A stretch of DNA of 64,000 bases from the NCBI GenBank assembly GCA_904387375.1, contig CAJFLE010000009.1:1-64000 (forward strand), written 5' to 3'. The position numbers were made by a program, and so were the translations under genes. The notes under the pieces are model-generated. The model searched no databases. It had not been told where the DNA came from and was given only the letters and a program-made list of their open reading frames with translations. Below, piece after piece: positions 1-9,367 of the stretch; the stretch's first letter is position 1, and every line of letters starts with the position of its first letter. The DNA comes from Candidatus Protoclostridium gallicola. GTDB taxonomy: Bacteria; Bacillota; Clostridia; Christensenellales; Pumilibacteraceae.

Positions 1-3000
1 GTCGTAGATACCGATTATATTCCCTTCGATATCCTTCTCGTACATGTACTCGATTCCGTCGTATGCAAAGCCCGTCAGTCCGTTGTGGTCGTACAGATAA
101 TGCAGGCGCTTCGTGCCGCGCTGCTCGCTCAGCAGTTTCGTCCCTTCATAGTAATACGTGACGTTGCCTTTAGTTCGCCGCACTCCGTCCGCATTGTACG
201 TATACGTTTTTCCGAGATATTCCAGCAGCAGTCCGCAGCTCCACAGCATACTGCTTCCACGGTATACTGTCGGATATCCCTGCTCGTCGTATGTGCTCGT
301 CTGACCGTCATACGACGTCATTCGGTCTTTCACCGTCGTATCGTATCCGTAGTTATACGTCTTTATTAGGCTGCCGCGCGTTCCGTTCGCGTAATTATAT
401 TCCTTCTTCGACGTTATGTTTCCGCCAGCGTCGTACGTATATTCCCAGCTTCTTCCGAACGCTTCGTTATCCTCCCGCGTCAGTCGGTTCTGTCCGTCAT
501 ACGTATACGCCCTGCCGGTGCGCGCGACTATATTCCCTTCGCCGTCGTAGCCGTACGTTACGGTTTCCGTGCTGCCGTTAACCACGCGCGTGACTTTGGA
601 TATGTATTCCGTCGTACCGCCGGCGCCGCCCGCGACATACTCGTACGTGTCTTTTTCGTTCACATAGCCGAGTATGTCCTCGTAGCCCGGAAGCGAGAAA
701 TTCCGCTCGCGCGATGTTACCCTGCCGAATTTGTCATGCGTTTCCGTATTTTCAAGGTACAGCCCGTTATTGAAGGTCACGGAACCGCCGTTTATTACAT
801 CCGGGTTTATAGCGTCTCCGTCGGTATAACCGTACGAATACTGCAGTTCGTAATTTCCGGGCAACTTCGCATATTCGCTCGTCTGTCTGCCGTCGGCATC
901 GTAGCCGTACGTAACAGTTATGCCGTCCGTACGCTCGGCTTTCGTGACCTGACCGCCGCTATTGTAATTATACACCGTAGCGTAATCGTTGTCAATACGC
1001 TTGCGCAATTTACTGTCCGCGTTTATCGTCAAATTTGCCGCATTCGGACTGCTTACGTCTGAAACGTCGTCAGTTACCGCGCCGTAAATATTCTTCTGCG
1101 TAACGATGTTGTAATAATCCATGTCTTCTACTGTCGTTTCGGTATGTCTGCCGTATGCGTCGTATTTTTTTTCGACGTATGCTATATCCGAATATTTCAC
1201 GGTCGACGTGTCCGCAGTCGGAGAATGCGTATACGTTTTGTCAAGCAGCTTTTTGCTTCCGACCTTGACCGACGAGACGTCGCCGTATGAATTGTATGCG
1301 AAGTCGTAAGTAAAACCGTTGTGCGTTATGCTTTTCAGCCTGCCGTTTTCGTAAACGAATTCGTTGGCGTTCTGCGTACCGCCCTCTGACGACGAGATTT
1401 TTTTGACGCTGCCGTCGGTATAATACTCGTAATCCGTGTCGCGCTCCGCAGTCGATATACTTTTAATCATATCGCCCGTATTCTGGTTGTAACGGTATTT
1501 GCGGGTTTTGGCGCTGCCAAGCAGATATTCGGTTTCGCTTATGAGATACCTGCCGCCCGTGGGCGAGCCGTCGTGAGCGCCGTATGCGCAGTCGCGGACT
1601 ACGGACTTTCCGTCCGCGGTCGTCTTAGTCTGCGTGACGTTGCCGTAAGAGTCATAAGCGTATTCGGTCACCGCGCCGCGGCTGTCGACAGTGCGCACCT
1701 CGCGGTATGCGGCGTCGTAATAATACTCGCACTTTTTGTTCGTATTGTTTTTGAAGACGGTGTTGGAGGTTCTGCCGCGGAAGTAACCGTCCGGCGCCGA
1801 TCCGTACTCGAATATCCTGCGCGTCCCGCGCTCGCACAATGTCGCGTACTTTATTTCCGCAAGCGTTTTCGACGCCGTCGCATTGCCAAGCACTGCGGTA
1901 ATGCTTGTGCCGGACGTGACGAGTTTCGCGCCGCTGCGGTCGCCGTGCCACAGTATGAACGTGCCGGAGTCTGCGAGATCGCGGTTTTCCAGCGTGGCAA
2001 GCCAGTCGCTGCCGCACATTCCGACAGCCTCGGTATCATTGCCCACCCGGCAGTCGCCGGCTTCGTACCACGTAGTTTTCACTCCGCCGGTATATTCGTC
2101 GTATGAGGAAGCTCCGGAAGCGCCGAAATTCACGCAGTCGATATCGCTGCGTTTGGGGTTTTTGCTTATGCACGAATGCGACAATTCGAACTTTATTCCC
2201 GCGCCCGGACGAATGAGCAGCATTGTTCTGCCCGCCGAACGATCCGCCGCCGGCATTTTCACGACAACGGTCTGCGCGCCGCCAGATCTGTATATTCTGC
2301 GTACGACAGTCGTTGCGGGATCGGCATAGTAATCGTTTATGAAACCGAGGACGACGTCGGCCGCATCGGCCGTGCTCTGCGCTTCGTCGGGCACGACGCG
2401 GAAAGAGTATATGTAATCCTCGCCTTCGGTTATGGAAGGCAACGAATTGTACTGTTCCATAACGTACGCCAGGCCGCCTTCCGCCGTCATCGTTTCCCCG
2501 CCGCCTTCGTAATCGGAAAACCAGCCTTTTTTACTTTCTTCCCGATTCACATACATTACATATCGCTCGTAGTCGTCGGACGAACGGAACCGGACTGCGG
2601 AAAACTCGTCGTCGGAGAGCTCGTACGAGCCGAGTGCGTCGCCGTTGTCGGCATACGTATACGCCATGCTCCGGGTCACGGACGAGCCGGAAGGATATTT
2701 CGTTTCATCCACATGCGTGGCGTACGGAATGTAATCGAAGGCATATTTTTTCAGCGCCGACGAGCCGAGTTTTTCCGTCACGGACTGAACCTTGCCGTCC
2801 GCGCCGTATGCGAACTCGACGGTATCGCCTCCCGCGGCGGAAGCCGAGATCAGGCGACCCGACGAGTCGTATGAGTAAGTATGCTCGCCGACGCCCGGTT
2901 CGGATATCTTCGTCAGTCTTCCGCCGGTTACGGTCAGCGTATACGTGCCGCCGTCAGGCCGTGTGACGGTTATATTCGTGCCGAATGCAATCGTCGCGCT

Positions 3001-3540
3001 TCTGCCCGCTGCGTCGGTAACGGTTACGGAAGTAGCTGCATACGATACCGTGAGTGTGTCGGCCGAGCCGTCGGGTGCGGTCTTTTCCGAAATCTGCGTC
3101 AGTCTGCCGTCAGAAAACGTCATCGTCAGGCAGCGGCCGTCCGTCATCGTTCCCGACGAAGGGTCGAACACCAAGCCGGTATGCTCGGAGTCGTAATATC
3201 TGCCGTCGCCGAGCGGTCTGAACACGTGCAGTCTGTAATCTCCGTCGATATAATGATAATCGCTGCCGGAGGCGTATACGTACTGCTGGAAACCGAACTT
3301 CCAGCCCGAGGGCAGTCCGGTCGAGTAGTTCCCGCTTTCGGCATACTGCCAGAACGACAGGCCTACGGACATCGGCATGCGCTCGCCGCCGGGCGAAAAC
3401 AGATTTTTCACGAAATCAGGTCTGCCGGTACGCGTATTCACCCGGTACGAACCGGCGTTTCCCGCCCTGCCGCTTACGTAACTCTGCCTGTAATCGGGTC
3501 TGCCGTCGCCGATTGCCGCGCTTAATACTGTCTTTTTCAT
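1..3540 (-). CDS. RHS/YD-repeat surface protein, C-terminus beyond window
   Basis: An open frame of 1180 codons runs from ATG at 3538-3540 to the window edge without a stop, so the C-terminus is not visible. The start has an AAAAGGAG Shine-Dalgarno 8 nt upstream. Residues from about 190 onward carry dozens of YD-type units such as YDSYGNVT, YDADGRQT, YDGEGNI and YDAGGNITSKKEY, the hallmark of RHS/wall-associated repeat proteins, which form a hollow shell around a variable C-terminal effector. The first 100 residues (FSPGGERMPMSVGLSFWQ) resemble the N-terminal cap of such proteins. An unrelated insert of roughly 200 residues (about 330-530) separates the first YD units from the main array. I see no signal peptide or membrane segment, so the export route is unclear. 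The variable tip, which would show whether it is a toxin, lies outside the window. Confidence 0.93.
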   Translation of the reverse strand, partial: MKKTVLSAAIGDGRPDYRQSYVSGRAGNAGSYRVNTRTGRPDFVKNLFSPGGERMPMSVGLSFWQYAESGNYSTGLPSGWKFGFQQYVYASGSDYHYIDGDYRLHVFRPLGDGRYYDSEHTGLVFDPSSGTMTDGRCLTMTFSDGRLTQISEKTAPDGSADTLTVSYAATSVTVTDAAGRSATIAFGTNITVTRPDGGTYTLTVTGGRLTKISEPGVGEHTYSYDSSGRLISASAAGGDTVEFAYGADGKVQSVTEKLGSSALKKYAFDYIPYATHVDETKYPSGSSVTRSMAYTYADNGDALGSYELSDDEFSAVRFRSSDDYERYVMYVNREESKKGWFSDYEGGGETMTAEGGLAYVMEQYNSLPSITEGEDYIYSFRVVPDEAQSTADAADVVLGFINDYYADPATTVVRRIYRSGGAQTVVVKMPAADRSAGRTMLLIRPGAGIKFELSHSCISKNPKRSDIDCVNFGASGASSYDEYTGGVKTTWYEAGDCRVGNDTEAVGMCGSDWLATLENRDLADSGTFILWHGDRSGAKLVTSGTSITAVLGNATASKTLAEIKYATLCERGTRRIFEYGSAPDGYFRGRTSNTVFKNNTNKKCEYYYDAAYREVRTVDSRGAVTEYAYDSYGNVTQTKTTADGKSVVRDCAYGAHDGSPTGGRYLISETEYLLGSAKTRKYRYNQNTGDMIKSISTAERDTDYEYYTDGSVKKISSSEGGTQNANEFVYENGRLKSITHNGFTYDFAYNSYGDVSSVKVGSKKLLDKTYTHSPTADTSTVKYSDIAYVEKKYDAYGRHTETTVEDMDYYNIVTQKNIYGAVTDDVSDVSSPNAANLTINADSKLRKRIDNDYATVYNYNSGGQVTKAERTDGITVTYGYDADGRQTSEYAKLPGNYELQYSYGYTDGDAINPDVINGGSVTFNNGLYLENTETHDKFGRVTSRERNFSLPGYEDILGYVNEKDTYEYVAGGAGGTTEYISKVTRVVNGSTETVTYGYDGEGNIVARTGRAYTYDGQNRLTREDNEAFGRSWEYTYDAGGNITSKKEYNYANGTRGSLIKTYNYGYDTTVKDRMTSYDGQTSTYDEQGYPTVYRGSSMLWSCGLLLEYLGKTYTYNADGVRRTKGNVTYYYEGTKLLSEQRGTKRLHYLYDHNGLTGFAYDGIEYMYEKDIEGNIIGIYD

Positions 3541-3608
3541 TGTTTTTTCTCCTTTTCGTTTATATTTACGAACGGAAGTCCGGGCGCCTCGAACAACCGT
3601 TCGCCCGC

Positions 3609-3647
3609 ATTATAACAAATAATTGCGGACAGCTTACGTGTCCGCAA
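3609..3647 (-). promoter_or_regulatory. Promoter and inverted repeat upstream of the RHS gene
   Basis: On the minus strand TATAAT lies at 3609-3614. The matching -35 position (3632-3637, GTAAGC) is poor. It sits inside a perfect inverted repeat TTGCGGACA-N7-TGTCCGCAA (3623-3647), which looks like an operator or activator site. No T-run follows on either strand, so it is not a normal terminator. The rest of 3541-3850 is intergenic and, apart from GC-rich short repeats around 3740-3780, holds nothing I recognise. Confidence 0.5.
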
Positions 3648-3851
3648 TACGGGAAACGGATAAGATTTTTTGTGAAAAATTCGTCACAAAACGATAATTT
3701 ACGACAATGCGGAAGATAAGCGGCGCGGTCGGGCGAAGGCGGAAAACGCCGTAAAACGGCGCGGAAACGGCGGGCCGTGAGACAAAAGGCAGAAAAGCAA
3801 AAAAGCAATGAGAAGTTTGCAAAAATTTTTTTCGCAGGGCGCCGAAACTCT

Positions 3852-3880
3852 TTTACAATGCTTTGCGAATGTGTTATAAT
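3852..3880 (+). promoter_or_regulatory. Sigma-A-type promoter of the mdh-malic enzyme operon
   Basis: TTTACA (3852-3857), a 17-bp spacer and TATAAT (3875-3880) give a near-consensus promoter about 45 bp before the dehydrogenase ATG. Confidence 0.8.
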
Positions 3881-3924
3881 ACCACCGGAAAATAAAATTT
3901 GCAAGGAGAAGAACGTTAGAAAGT

Positions 3925-4863
3925 ATGGAAAAGAAACCTTCGAAAATCAGCATCATCGGCGCGGGAGCAGTCGGCGCAAGCTGCGCATTCTCCATCGCCA
4001 CGCAGAAACTCGTTTCCGAACTCGTCATCATCGACGTCAACACCGTCAAAGCGGAAGGCGAGGCAATGGACATCAGCCACGGTCTCGTGACCATGGGTCC
4101 GATGAACATTTACAGCGGTTCTTACGAGGACATCAAGGACAGCGACATCATCCTCATCACGGCGGGCCTCGGCCGCAAGCCCGGAGAGACCAGACTCGAC
4201 CTTGCCGCAAAGAACATCGGCATCGCGAGAGACGTCATCTCCAACATCATGAAGCACTATAACGGCGGCGTAATCATGGTCGTTTCCAACCCCGTCGACG
4301 TCATTACATACGTCATGCAGAAAGAGAGCGGACTTCCCCGCGGCCGCGTGTTCGGTACCGGTACCGTGCTCGACAGCGCGCGTTTCCGCTATCTGCTTTC
4401 CACCAAAGTGGGCGCGGACATCAGAAACATCCACGGCTTCATGGCGGGCGAGCACGGCGAAAGCCAGTTCGCGGTATGGAGCTCGGCTCACGTTTCGGGC
4501 ATGCGCTTCGATTCGTACTGCGCTAAGCGCGGCATAGAAGTGAACAAAGACGCGCTCGTCAAGGACGTCGTCACGTCCGGCGCGCAGGTCATCCAGCGCA
4601 AAGGCGTTACCAACTACGCGATCGCGGCTATCGTCGGCGAGCTGTGCGCTACCGTGCTCAAGGGAAGAAACAGCATATTCAACGTCACGAGCCTGCTCGA
4701 AGACTACTACGGAATCAGCGACGTCTGCATCAGCGTGCCCTCCGTACTCGGACGCGAAGGCGTTTCGCAGCACCTGCTCTACGATTTCACCGACGACGAA
4801 ATGGAAAAACTGCAGTATTCCGCAAAGCAGATACGCAGCTTCCTCGACAACCTCAAAATATAA
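3925..4863 (+). CDS. mdh: LDH-like malate dehydrogenase (L-2-hydroxyacid dehydrogenase)
   Basis: The 312-aa product belongs to the L-lactate/malate dehydrogenase family, which reduces a 2-oxoacid with NADH in the cytosol. The Rossmann motif GAGAVG starts at residue 12, and D37 (VIIDVN) favours NAD. Expected catalytic residues are present: R90, N122, D150, R153 and H177 (GEHG). The substrate-specificity position is R84 (GLGRKPGETR). Lactate dehydrogenases carry Gln there and malate dehydrogenases Arg, so malate/oxaloacetate is the predicted pair even though the rest of the sequence is LDH-like. The gene is followed 21 bp later by malic enzyme, which fits malate metabolism. AAGGAG lies 16 nt before the ATG, an unusually long gap, but no other in-frame start is available. 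Automated annotation would probably call it lactate dehydrogenase. Confidence 0.85.
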   Translation: MEKKPSKISIIGAGAVGASCAFSIATQKLVSELVIIDVNTVKAEGEAMDISHGLVTMGPMNIYSGSYEDIKDSDIILITAGLGRKPGETRLDLAAKNIGIARDVISNIMKHYNGGVIMVVSNPVDVITYVMQKESGLPRGRVFGTGTVLDSARFRYLLSTKVGADIRNIHGFMAGEHGESQFAVWSSAHVSGMRFDSYCAKRGIEVNKDALVKDVVTSGAQVIQRKGVTNYAIAAIVGELCATVLKGRNSIFNVTSLLEDYYGISDVCISVPSVLGREGVSQHLLYDFTDDEMEKLQYSAKQIRSFLDNLKI

Positions 4864-4884
4864 TTTTTCCGGGAGATACAAATC

Positions 4885-6057
4885 ATGGACAAGAAAGAAT
4901 TCGCCCTCAAAAAGCACGAGGAGTGGCAGGGCAAGATCGAAGTCATCACCAGAGCGCCTATCACCAACCGCGACGAACTTGCGGTAGCGTACACGCCCGG
5001 CGTTGCCGAGCCTTGCCTCAAGATCTCCGAAAACGTGGATCTTTCGTATAAATATACGCGCAGGGGCAACCTTGTCGCGGTCGTGACCGACGGCACCGCG
5101 GTGCTCGGTCTCGGCGACATCGGTCCCGAAGCGGGCATGCCCGTCATGGAAGGCAAATGCGCGCTGTTCAAGACGTTCGGCGACGTGGACGCCTTCCCTC
5201 TCTGCATCCGCTCCAAGGAAGTGGACGACATCGTTAAAACCGTGCAGCTGCTCGCAGGCAGCTTCGGCGGCATCAACCTCGAGGATATCTCCGCTCCGAG
5301 ATGCTTCGAGATCGAGAAGAAGCTCAAGGAAGTATGCGACATACCCGTCTTCCACGACGACCAGCACGGCACCGCAGTCGTCACCCTGGCGGCTATGCTC
5401 AACGCGCTCAAGCTTGTCGGCAAGAAGCTGGACGACCTCTCCGTCGTCGTCAACGGTTCGGGCGCGGCAGGTATCGCAATCACCAAGCTGCTCATGAGCA
5501 AGGGCCTCAAAAAGGTCATACTGTGCGACCGCAAGGGCGCTATATACGAAGGCCGCGAAGGTCTCAACGACATCAAGAAGGAAATGGCCAAGATCTCCAA
5601 CCTCGAGAAGAAAGCCGGTCCCCTTTCGGAAGTCATCAAGGGCGCGGACGTGTTCATCGGCGTGTCGGCTCCCGGCAGCCTGACCAAGGAAATGGTCAAG
5701 ACCATGAACCCCGATCCCATCGTATTCGCAATGGCAAACCCCGTTCCCGAGATCATGCCCGACGAAGCGCTTGCAGCTGGCGTCAAAATCATGGGCACCG
5801 GCCGCAGCGACTTCCCCAACCAGATCAACAACGTGCTCGCATTCCCCGGCATCTTCCGCGGAGCGCTCGACGTGCGCGCGAGCGACATCAACGACGAGAT
5901 GAAGATCGCGGCAGCGGAAGCGATCGCGGGCGTCATACCCGAGAGCGAGCTCCGTCCCGACTACATCATCCCCGACTCGTTCAACCCCGCAGTCAAAGAC
6001 GCGGTCGCGAACGCGGTCAAGGAAGCGGCGCGCCGCACCGGAGTCGCAAGAATATAA
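4885..6057 (+). CDS. NAD(P)-dependent malic enzyme
   Basis: The 390-aa product matches the short bacterial malic enzymes that oxidatively decarboxylate malate to pyruvate with a divalent metal. Visible motifs are the N-terminal AYTPGVAEPC segment, TDGTAVLGLGDIGPEAGMPV (about residues 69-88), the metal-binding FHDDQHGTA (about 155), the nucleotide-binding GSGAAGIA (about 193) and the conserved MANPVPEI (about 290). The length is normal for the family lacking the phosphotransacetylase extension. GGGAG precedes the ATG at good spacing. It sits 21 bp after the malate dehydrogenase in one operon. Together the two could interconvert oxaloacetate, malate and pyruvate and move reducing equivalents between pools. 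The cofactor preference cannot be decided by eye. Confidence 0.95.
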   Translation: MDKKEFALKKHEEWQGKIEVITRAPITNRDELAVAYTPGVAEPCLKISENVDLSYKYTRRGNLVAVVTDGTAVLGLGDIGPEAGMPVMEGKCALFKTFGDVDAFPLCIRSKEVDDIVKTVQLLAGSFGGINLEDISAPRCFEIEKKLKEVCDIPVFHDDQHGTAVVTLAAMLNALKLVGKKLDDLSVVVNGSGAAGIAITKLLMSKGLKKVILCDRKGAIYEGREGLNDIKKEMAKISNLEKKAGPLSEVIKGADVFIGVSAPGSLTKEMVKTMNPDPIVFAMANPVPEIMPDEALAAGVKIMGTGRSDFPNQINNVLAFPGIFRGALDVRASDINDEMKIAAAEAIAGVIPESELRPDYIIPDSFNPAVKDAVANAVKEAARRTGVARI

Positions 6058-6083
6058 TAAACCGGTTACACACTTACACTTAA

Positions 6084-6127
6084 AACACTCCCCGGAGTCC
6101 GCAAGGGCTTCGGGGAGTGTTGCATTT
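6084..6127. terminator. Bidirectional terminator between malic enzyme and LRR gene
   Basis: AACACTCCCCG (6084-6094) pairs with CGGGGAGTGTT (6111-6121), extended by inner pairs, and is followed by ATTTTT. A-rich sequence on the other side lets it also serve the convergent LRR gene. Confidence 0.85.
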
Positions 6128-6150
6128 TTCGTTCGATATGCCTCACAAAG

Positions 6151-9100
6151 TCAGGCGTGCGACCAATAATAACCGTTGTATGTACGGGTAAGCAGACCTG
6201 CGGCATCCTCTGGATCGGCGAGGGCGGCCGATGAAACGGAAGAACCGACAGCCGTGTCGAACTGACTTACCGTCCAGCCCGATGTGTTTTCGAACACCAC
6301 GGCAGCGAGCGAATTATAATTGAAAGCAAAGGCTTCTATTTTCGTAACGCCGGCAGGCACGGTGAAGCTTGTCAGCGAAGAACAGTTATAGAAAGACTGA
6401 TTTGCTATTATCCTCAATTCGCTGCCGGTACCGAAAGTTACCGTTTCGAGCGCGGAACAATACATAAACGCACGGTGCCCGATGTATCTGACGGAATCGG
6501 GCAGCTCTATGCTCGTCAACGTTTCCGACTCGCAAAACGCTTCGTCCGCGATACCGAGCGTGTCGGAGCGAAGAACGGCGGCAGATATATCGCCGGCGCA
6601 CGACACGACCCACTTGTCGGCGTACACGATACCGCGTTCCGCCTGCAGCAAATTCGGACATTCGGAGAATGCGTCCGCGCCGACGGACTCCACGCCTTCA
6701 TGAATCGTGACGTCTTCCAGCGAACGGCAGCCGGCAAACTGATTCGCGCCTATTTCGGTTACCGTATCCGGAATAACGAGTTCGGTCACAAGCTCGCCGC
6801 CAAAATACAGATCGCCCGCACAGTACAGCGGATTGGAGTACATATTGTCGAAAGCTATCGCGCACCACGACTCTGCGTCTTCCGCATATACGGCGCGCAG
6901 CGAATCGCAGCCGTCGAAGGCGCTTGAGCCGATCGCAGTCACGGAGGACGGCACGGTCACGATTTCTATATCGTCGTTATGATAGAACACGTAATCGTTC
7001 ACGATATAATCGTGTCCGGCAATATCCGCGGGAAGCATGATGTCCGTATCTTCCCCTTCGTAGCCCAAGAGATAATAATCGCCTGTATCCTCATTGGCAA
7101 ACGTCACGAATCCGTCGTCGGTTACCGACACCGTATTCTGCGCGGTGGACGTATAGATTCTGAAAACGTCATAGCCCGCATTACCGGCAGTGCGGTTGAG
7201 AGGTACATCGGACAAATTGTACAACACGAGATTGGAGCAGCCTGAGAAAGCGCCGAGTGTCCCGCCTATAACGGTCGTCACATTTGCGGGAATTATCAGA
7301 CCTGTCAGTGACGTACAGTCTCTGAACGTGCTCGCATACACGGCATCGATGTTTTCGGAAAGATTTATCCTGTCAAGCGCCGTGCAGGCGGCAAACGCAT
7401 TCATACCGATATAGGTGACGCTGTCTGCCATTTCCACGCTCTTGAGGGAAGAACATCCTGAAAAGGCGTAGCCCCCGATTCTCGTAACGCCGTCAGGGAT
7501 TTCTACATGTTCTGTCGTCGTATTCGAATCAAATGCGTAGTCATATATTTCGTAGTCGTGGCCTTCGATGTCGGACGGCAATGTTATGTCGGTCAGACTG
7601 CCGCTGTAACCGACCAGATAATATTCCCCGGATGCGCTGTCGGCGTATATTTCAAAACCGTCTTCGGTCGTGTGGATTTCACCTTCATCGGGAGAAGTAT
7701 AGACACAAAGCGCGTCCTCGGCTATCCCGCCGTATTCTTCGCAGCCGGCAGTTATATTCAAAGCGGAATAATTATAAATCTCTCTGATATTGCAGCCGTA
7801 GAACGCTTGATCAAGTATTTCTTTGACGCCGCTTCCGATTGTGACTCTGTTTATATTGACATTATAAAACGCATATTCGCCGATCGTTTCCACGCTGTCA
7901 GGAATCGTTAAGCTTTGCAACGTTTCGCAACCCGTAAATGCGTAATCTTCAATTACCGTGACGCCGTCCGGTATGATCAGCTCCGTCAAAGGTTCGCCGT
8001 CGTAATAAAGACTGCCATTCACAAATATATCGAAAACGTTGTTATAATCGAAAACCGTTTCACACCAGGAAGCTATATCCGAAATATATATTTTATCGAG
8101 TTGCGGAAGATGGCTGAACAGCATATCGCCGAACGCGCTCCTGCCGATATAATTTATGCTTGACGGAATCGTTATCGATCGCAAAGCGCTGCAATTTACA
8201 AACGCGTCCTCTTCTATTCTTTCGCCGCCGTTCAGAATAACGTCGCGCAGGCTGTTCTGCGGGATATACGATATCGCCGCCGTCGGCATCGTGGCGGTGA
8301 CTATGTTGATACAGTCATAGAACGCGTCGTCGCCTATCGACGTCACCGTGGACGGAAGCGAAATGTTGGTGATTGACAAGCACCCGTAGAACGCTTTGGC
8401 TGCAATGTCGGCAACGTTTATGAGCGCAACCGTTTTGACGGACAAAGGCACATGCGCCCCGTTCTCTTCCGGAGTTGCCGCGCCGAAGATATAACCGAAA
8501 TGCGCGTTTGCGCCGTCTGCGGACTCGCCCGTGAACGGAAGGGTTATGCTCGTCAACGCCGAGCCTTCGAAAGCGGCAAAACCGATGCGCTCAATGTCTT
8601 CGGGCACAGGTATGCTTTCGAGCGACGCACAGCCTTCGAACGCGCAGTCGCCTATTTCGGCAAGCGTTCCGGGCAGAGAAACGCCGACAAGCGACGTACA
8701 GCCGGAGAACAGCGAATCGCTCAGCTCTTCCACTCCGTCCGGTATCGCTATATCGGCTATGGCGGTAACCCTGCCGCCCTCATAGGTTTCAGGAATTACG
8801 ATCTCTTCGTCGTCCGCCGTGCCTATGCCGATGACCGAGTATGTACCGTCGGGGTTGCTCTCATATTCCAGCCCCTGCGTGAAATAAATTTCGTACCCGC
8901 AAACGGTGCAGGCGGTGCCGCCGTTAAACCGATGTCCCTGCGCCACGATCGTAAGCGCAGCCAGAGTGGTTTCATTGCTGCCGACGGAATCCGTATAGTA
9001 TTTGTCGCAGATTTCGCAATACCAATATTCGGAATTGCCGTTTTCGGTGCACGTTGCCGCAACAGCGGCGACATGGCGCAGAGTATGCGGGTGCGCTTCC

Positions 9101-9339
9101 ACCGTCGTATAGCCGCATACGTCGCACACGTTGTCGCTTCCGAATTCGTGCGACTCCGTTATCGTCTGCCCGCACGAACATTCGTAGCTGTGAGAGCTGT
9201 CCGTGACGGTGTACTCCGCGCCGGCTGGCAGGCTGTGCGTATGCGCCGGCGGATCGTCATCGCCGCCGCAGGCGGCTGCGGTAAAAGCAAACGCCAGCGC
9301 CAACGCGATTACGACGATTAAGGAAATCGTTTTTTTCAC
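6151..9339 (-). CDS. BspA-like leucine-rich repeat lipoprotein (LRR_5)
   Basis: I start this at GTG 9337-9339, directly after GGGGAGGAG; an ATG 42 nt upstream has no ribosome site and would bury the signal peptide. The product is 1062 aa. Residues 1-24 form a lipoprotein signal (basic start, hydrophobic core, TAAAC) with C24 as the likely lipidated cysteine, so it should be anchored outside the cell. A cysteine-rich region follows (CDVCGY, YWYCEICDKYY, CTVCGYE; about 50-150), probably metal- or disulfide-stabilised. The rest is tandem treponemal-type LRR units (IPDGVTRIGGYAFSGCSSLKSV) broken by three cassettes beginning with DDGF or EDGF and GDYYLLGY or GEYYLVGY. Such proteins are often adhesins, but no ligand can be read from the sequence. 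Confidence 0.92.
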   Translation of the reverse strand: MKKTISLIVVIALALAFAFTAAACGGDDDPPAHTHSLPAGAEYTVTDSSHSYECSCGQTITESHEFGSDNVCDVCGYTTVEAHPHTLRHVAAVAATCTENGNSEYWYCEICDKYYTDSVGSNETTLAALTIVAQGHRFNGGTACTVCGYEIYFTQGLEYESNPDGTYSVIGIGTADDEEIVIPETYEGGRVTAIADIAIPDGVEELSDSLFSGCTSLVGVSLPGTLAEIGDCAFEGCASLESIPVPEDIERIGFAAFEGSALTSITLPFTGESADGANAHFGYIFGAATPEENGAHVPLSVKTVALINVADIAAKAFYGCLSITNISLPSTVTSIGDDAFYDCINIVTATMPTAAISYIPQNSLRDVILNGGERIEEDAFVNCSALRSITIPSSINYIGRSAFGDMLFSHLPQLDKIYISDIASWCETVFDYNNVFDIFVNGSLYYDGEPLTELIIPDGVTVIEDYAFTGCETLQSLTIPDSVETIGEYAFYNVNINRVTIGSGVKEILDQAFYGCNIREIYNYSALNITAGCEEYGGIAEDALCVYTSPDEGEIHTTEDGFEIYADSASGEYYLVGYSGSLTDITLPSDIEGHDYEIYDYAFDSNTTTEHVEIPDGVTRIGGYAFSGCSSLKSVEMADSVTYIGMNAFAACTALDRINLSENIDAVYASTFRDCTSLTGLIIPANVTTVIGGTLGAFSGCSNLVLYNLSDVPLNRTAGNAGYDVFRIYTSTAQNTVSVTDDGFVTFANEDTGDYYLLGYEGEDTDIMLPADIAGHDYIVNDYVFYHNDDIEIVTVPSSVTAIGSSAFDGCDSLRAVYAEDAESWCAIAFDNMYSNPLYCAGDLYFGGELVTELVIPDTVTEIGANQFAGCRSLEDVTIHEGVESVGADAFSECPNLLQAERGIVYADKWVVSCAGDISAAVLRSDTLGIADEAFCESETLTSIELPDSVRYIGHRAFMYCSALETVTFGTGSELRIIANQSFYNCSSLTSFTVPAGVTKIEAFAFNYNSLAAVVFENTSGWTVSQFDTAVGSSVSSAALADPEDAAGLLTRTYNGYYWSHA

Positions 9340-9367
9340 GTACTCCTCCCCGGACACCGACGGTATT

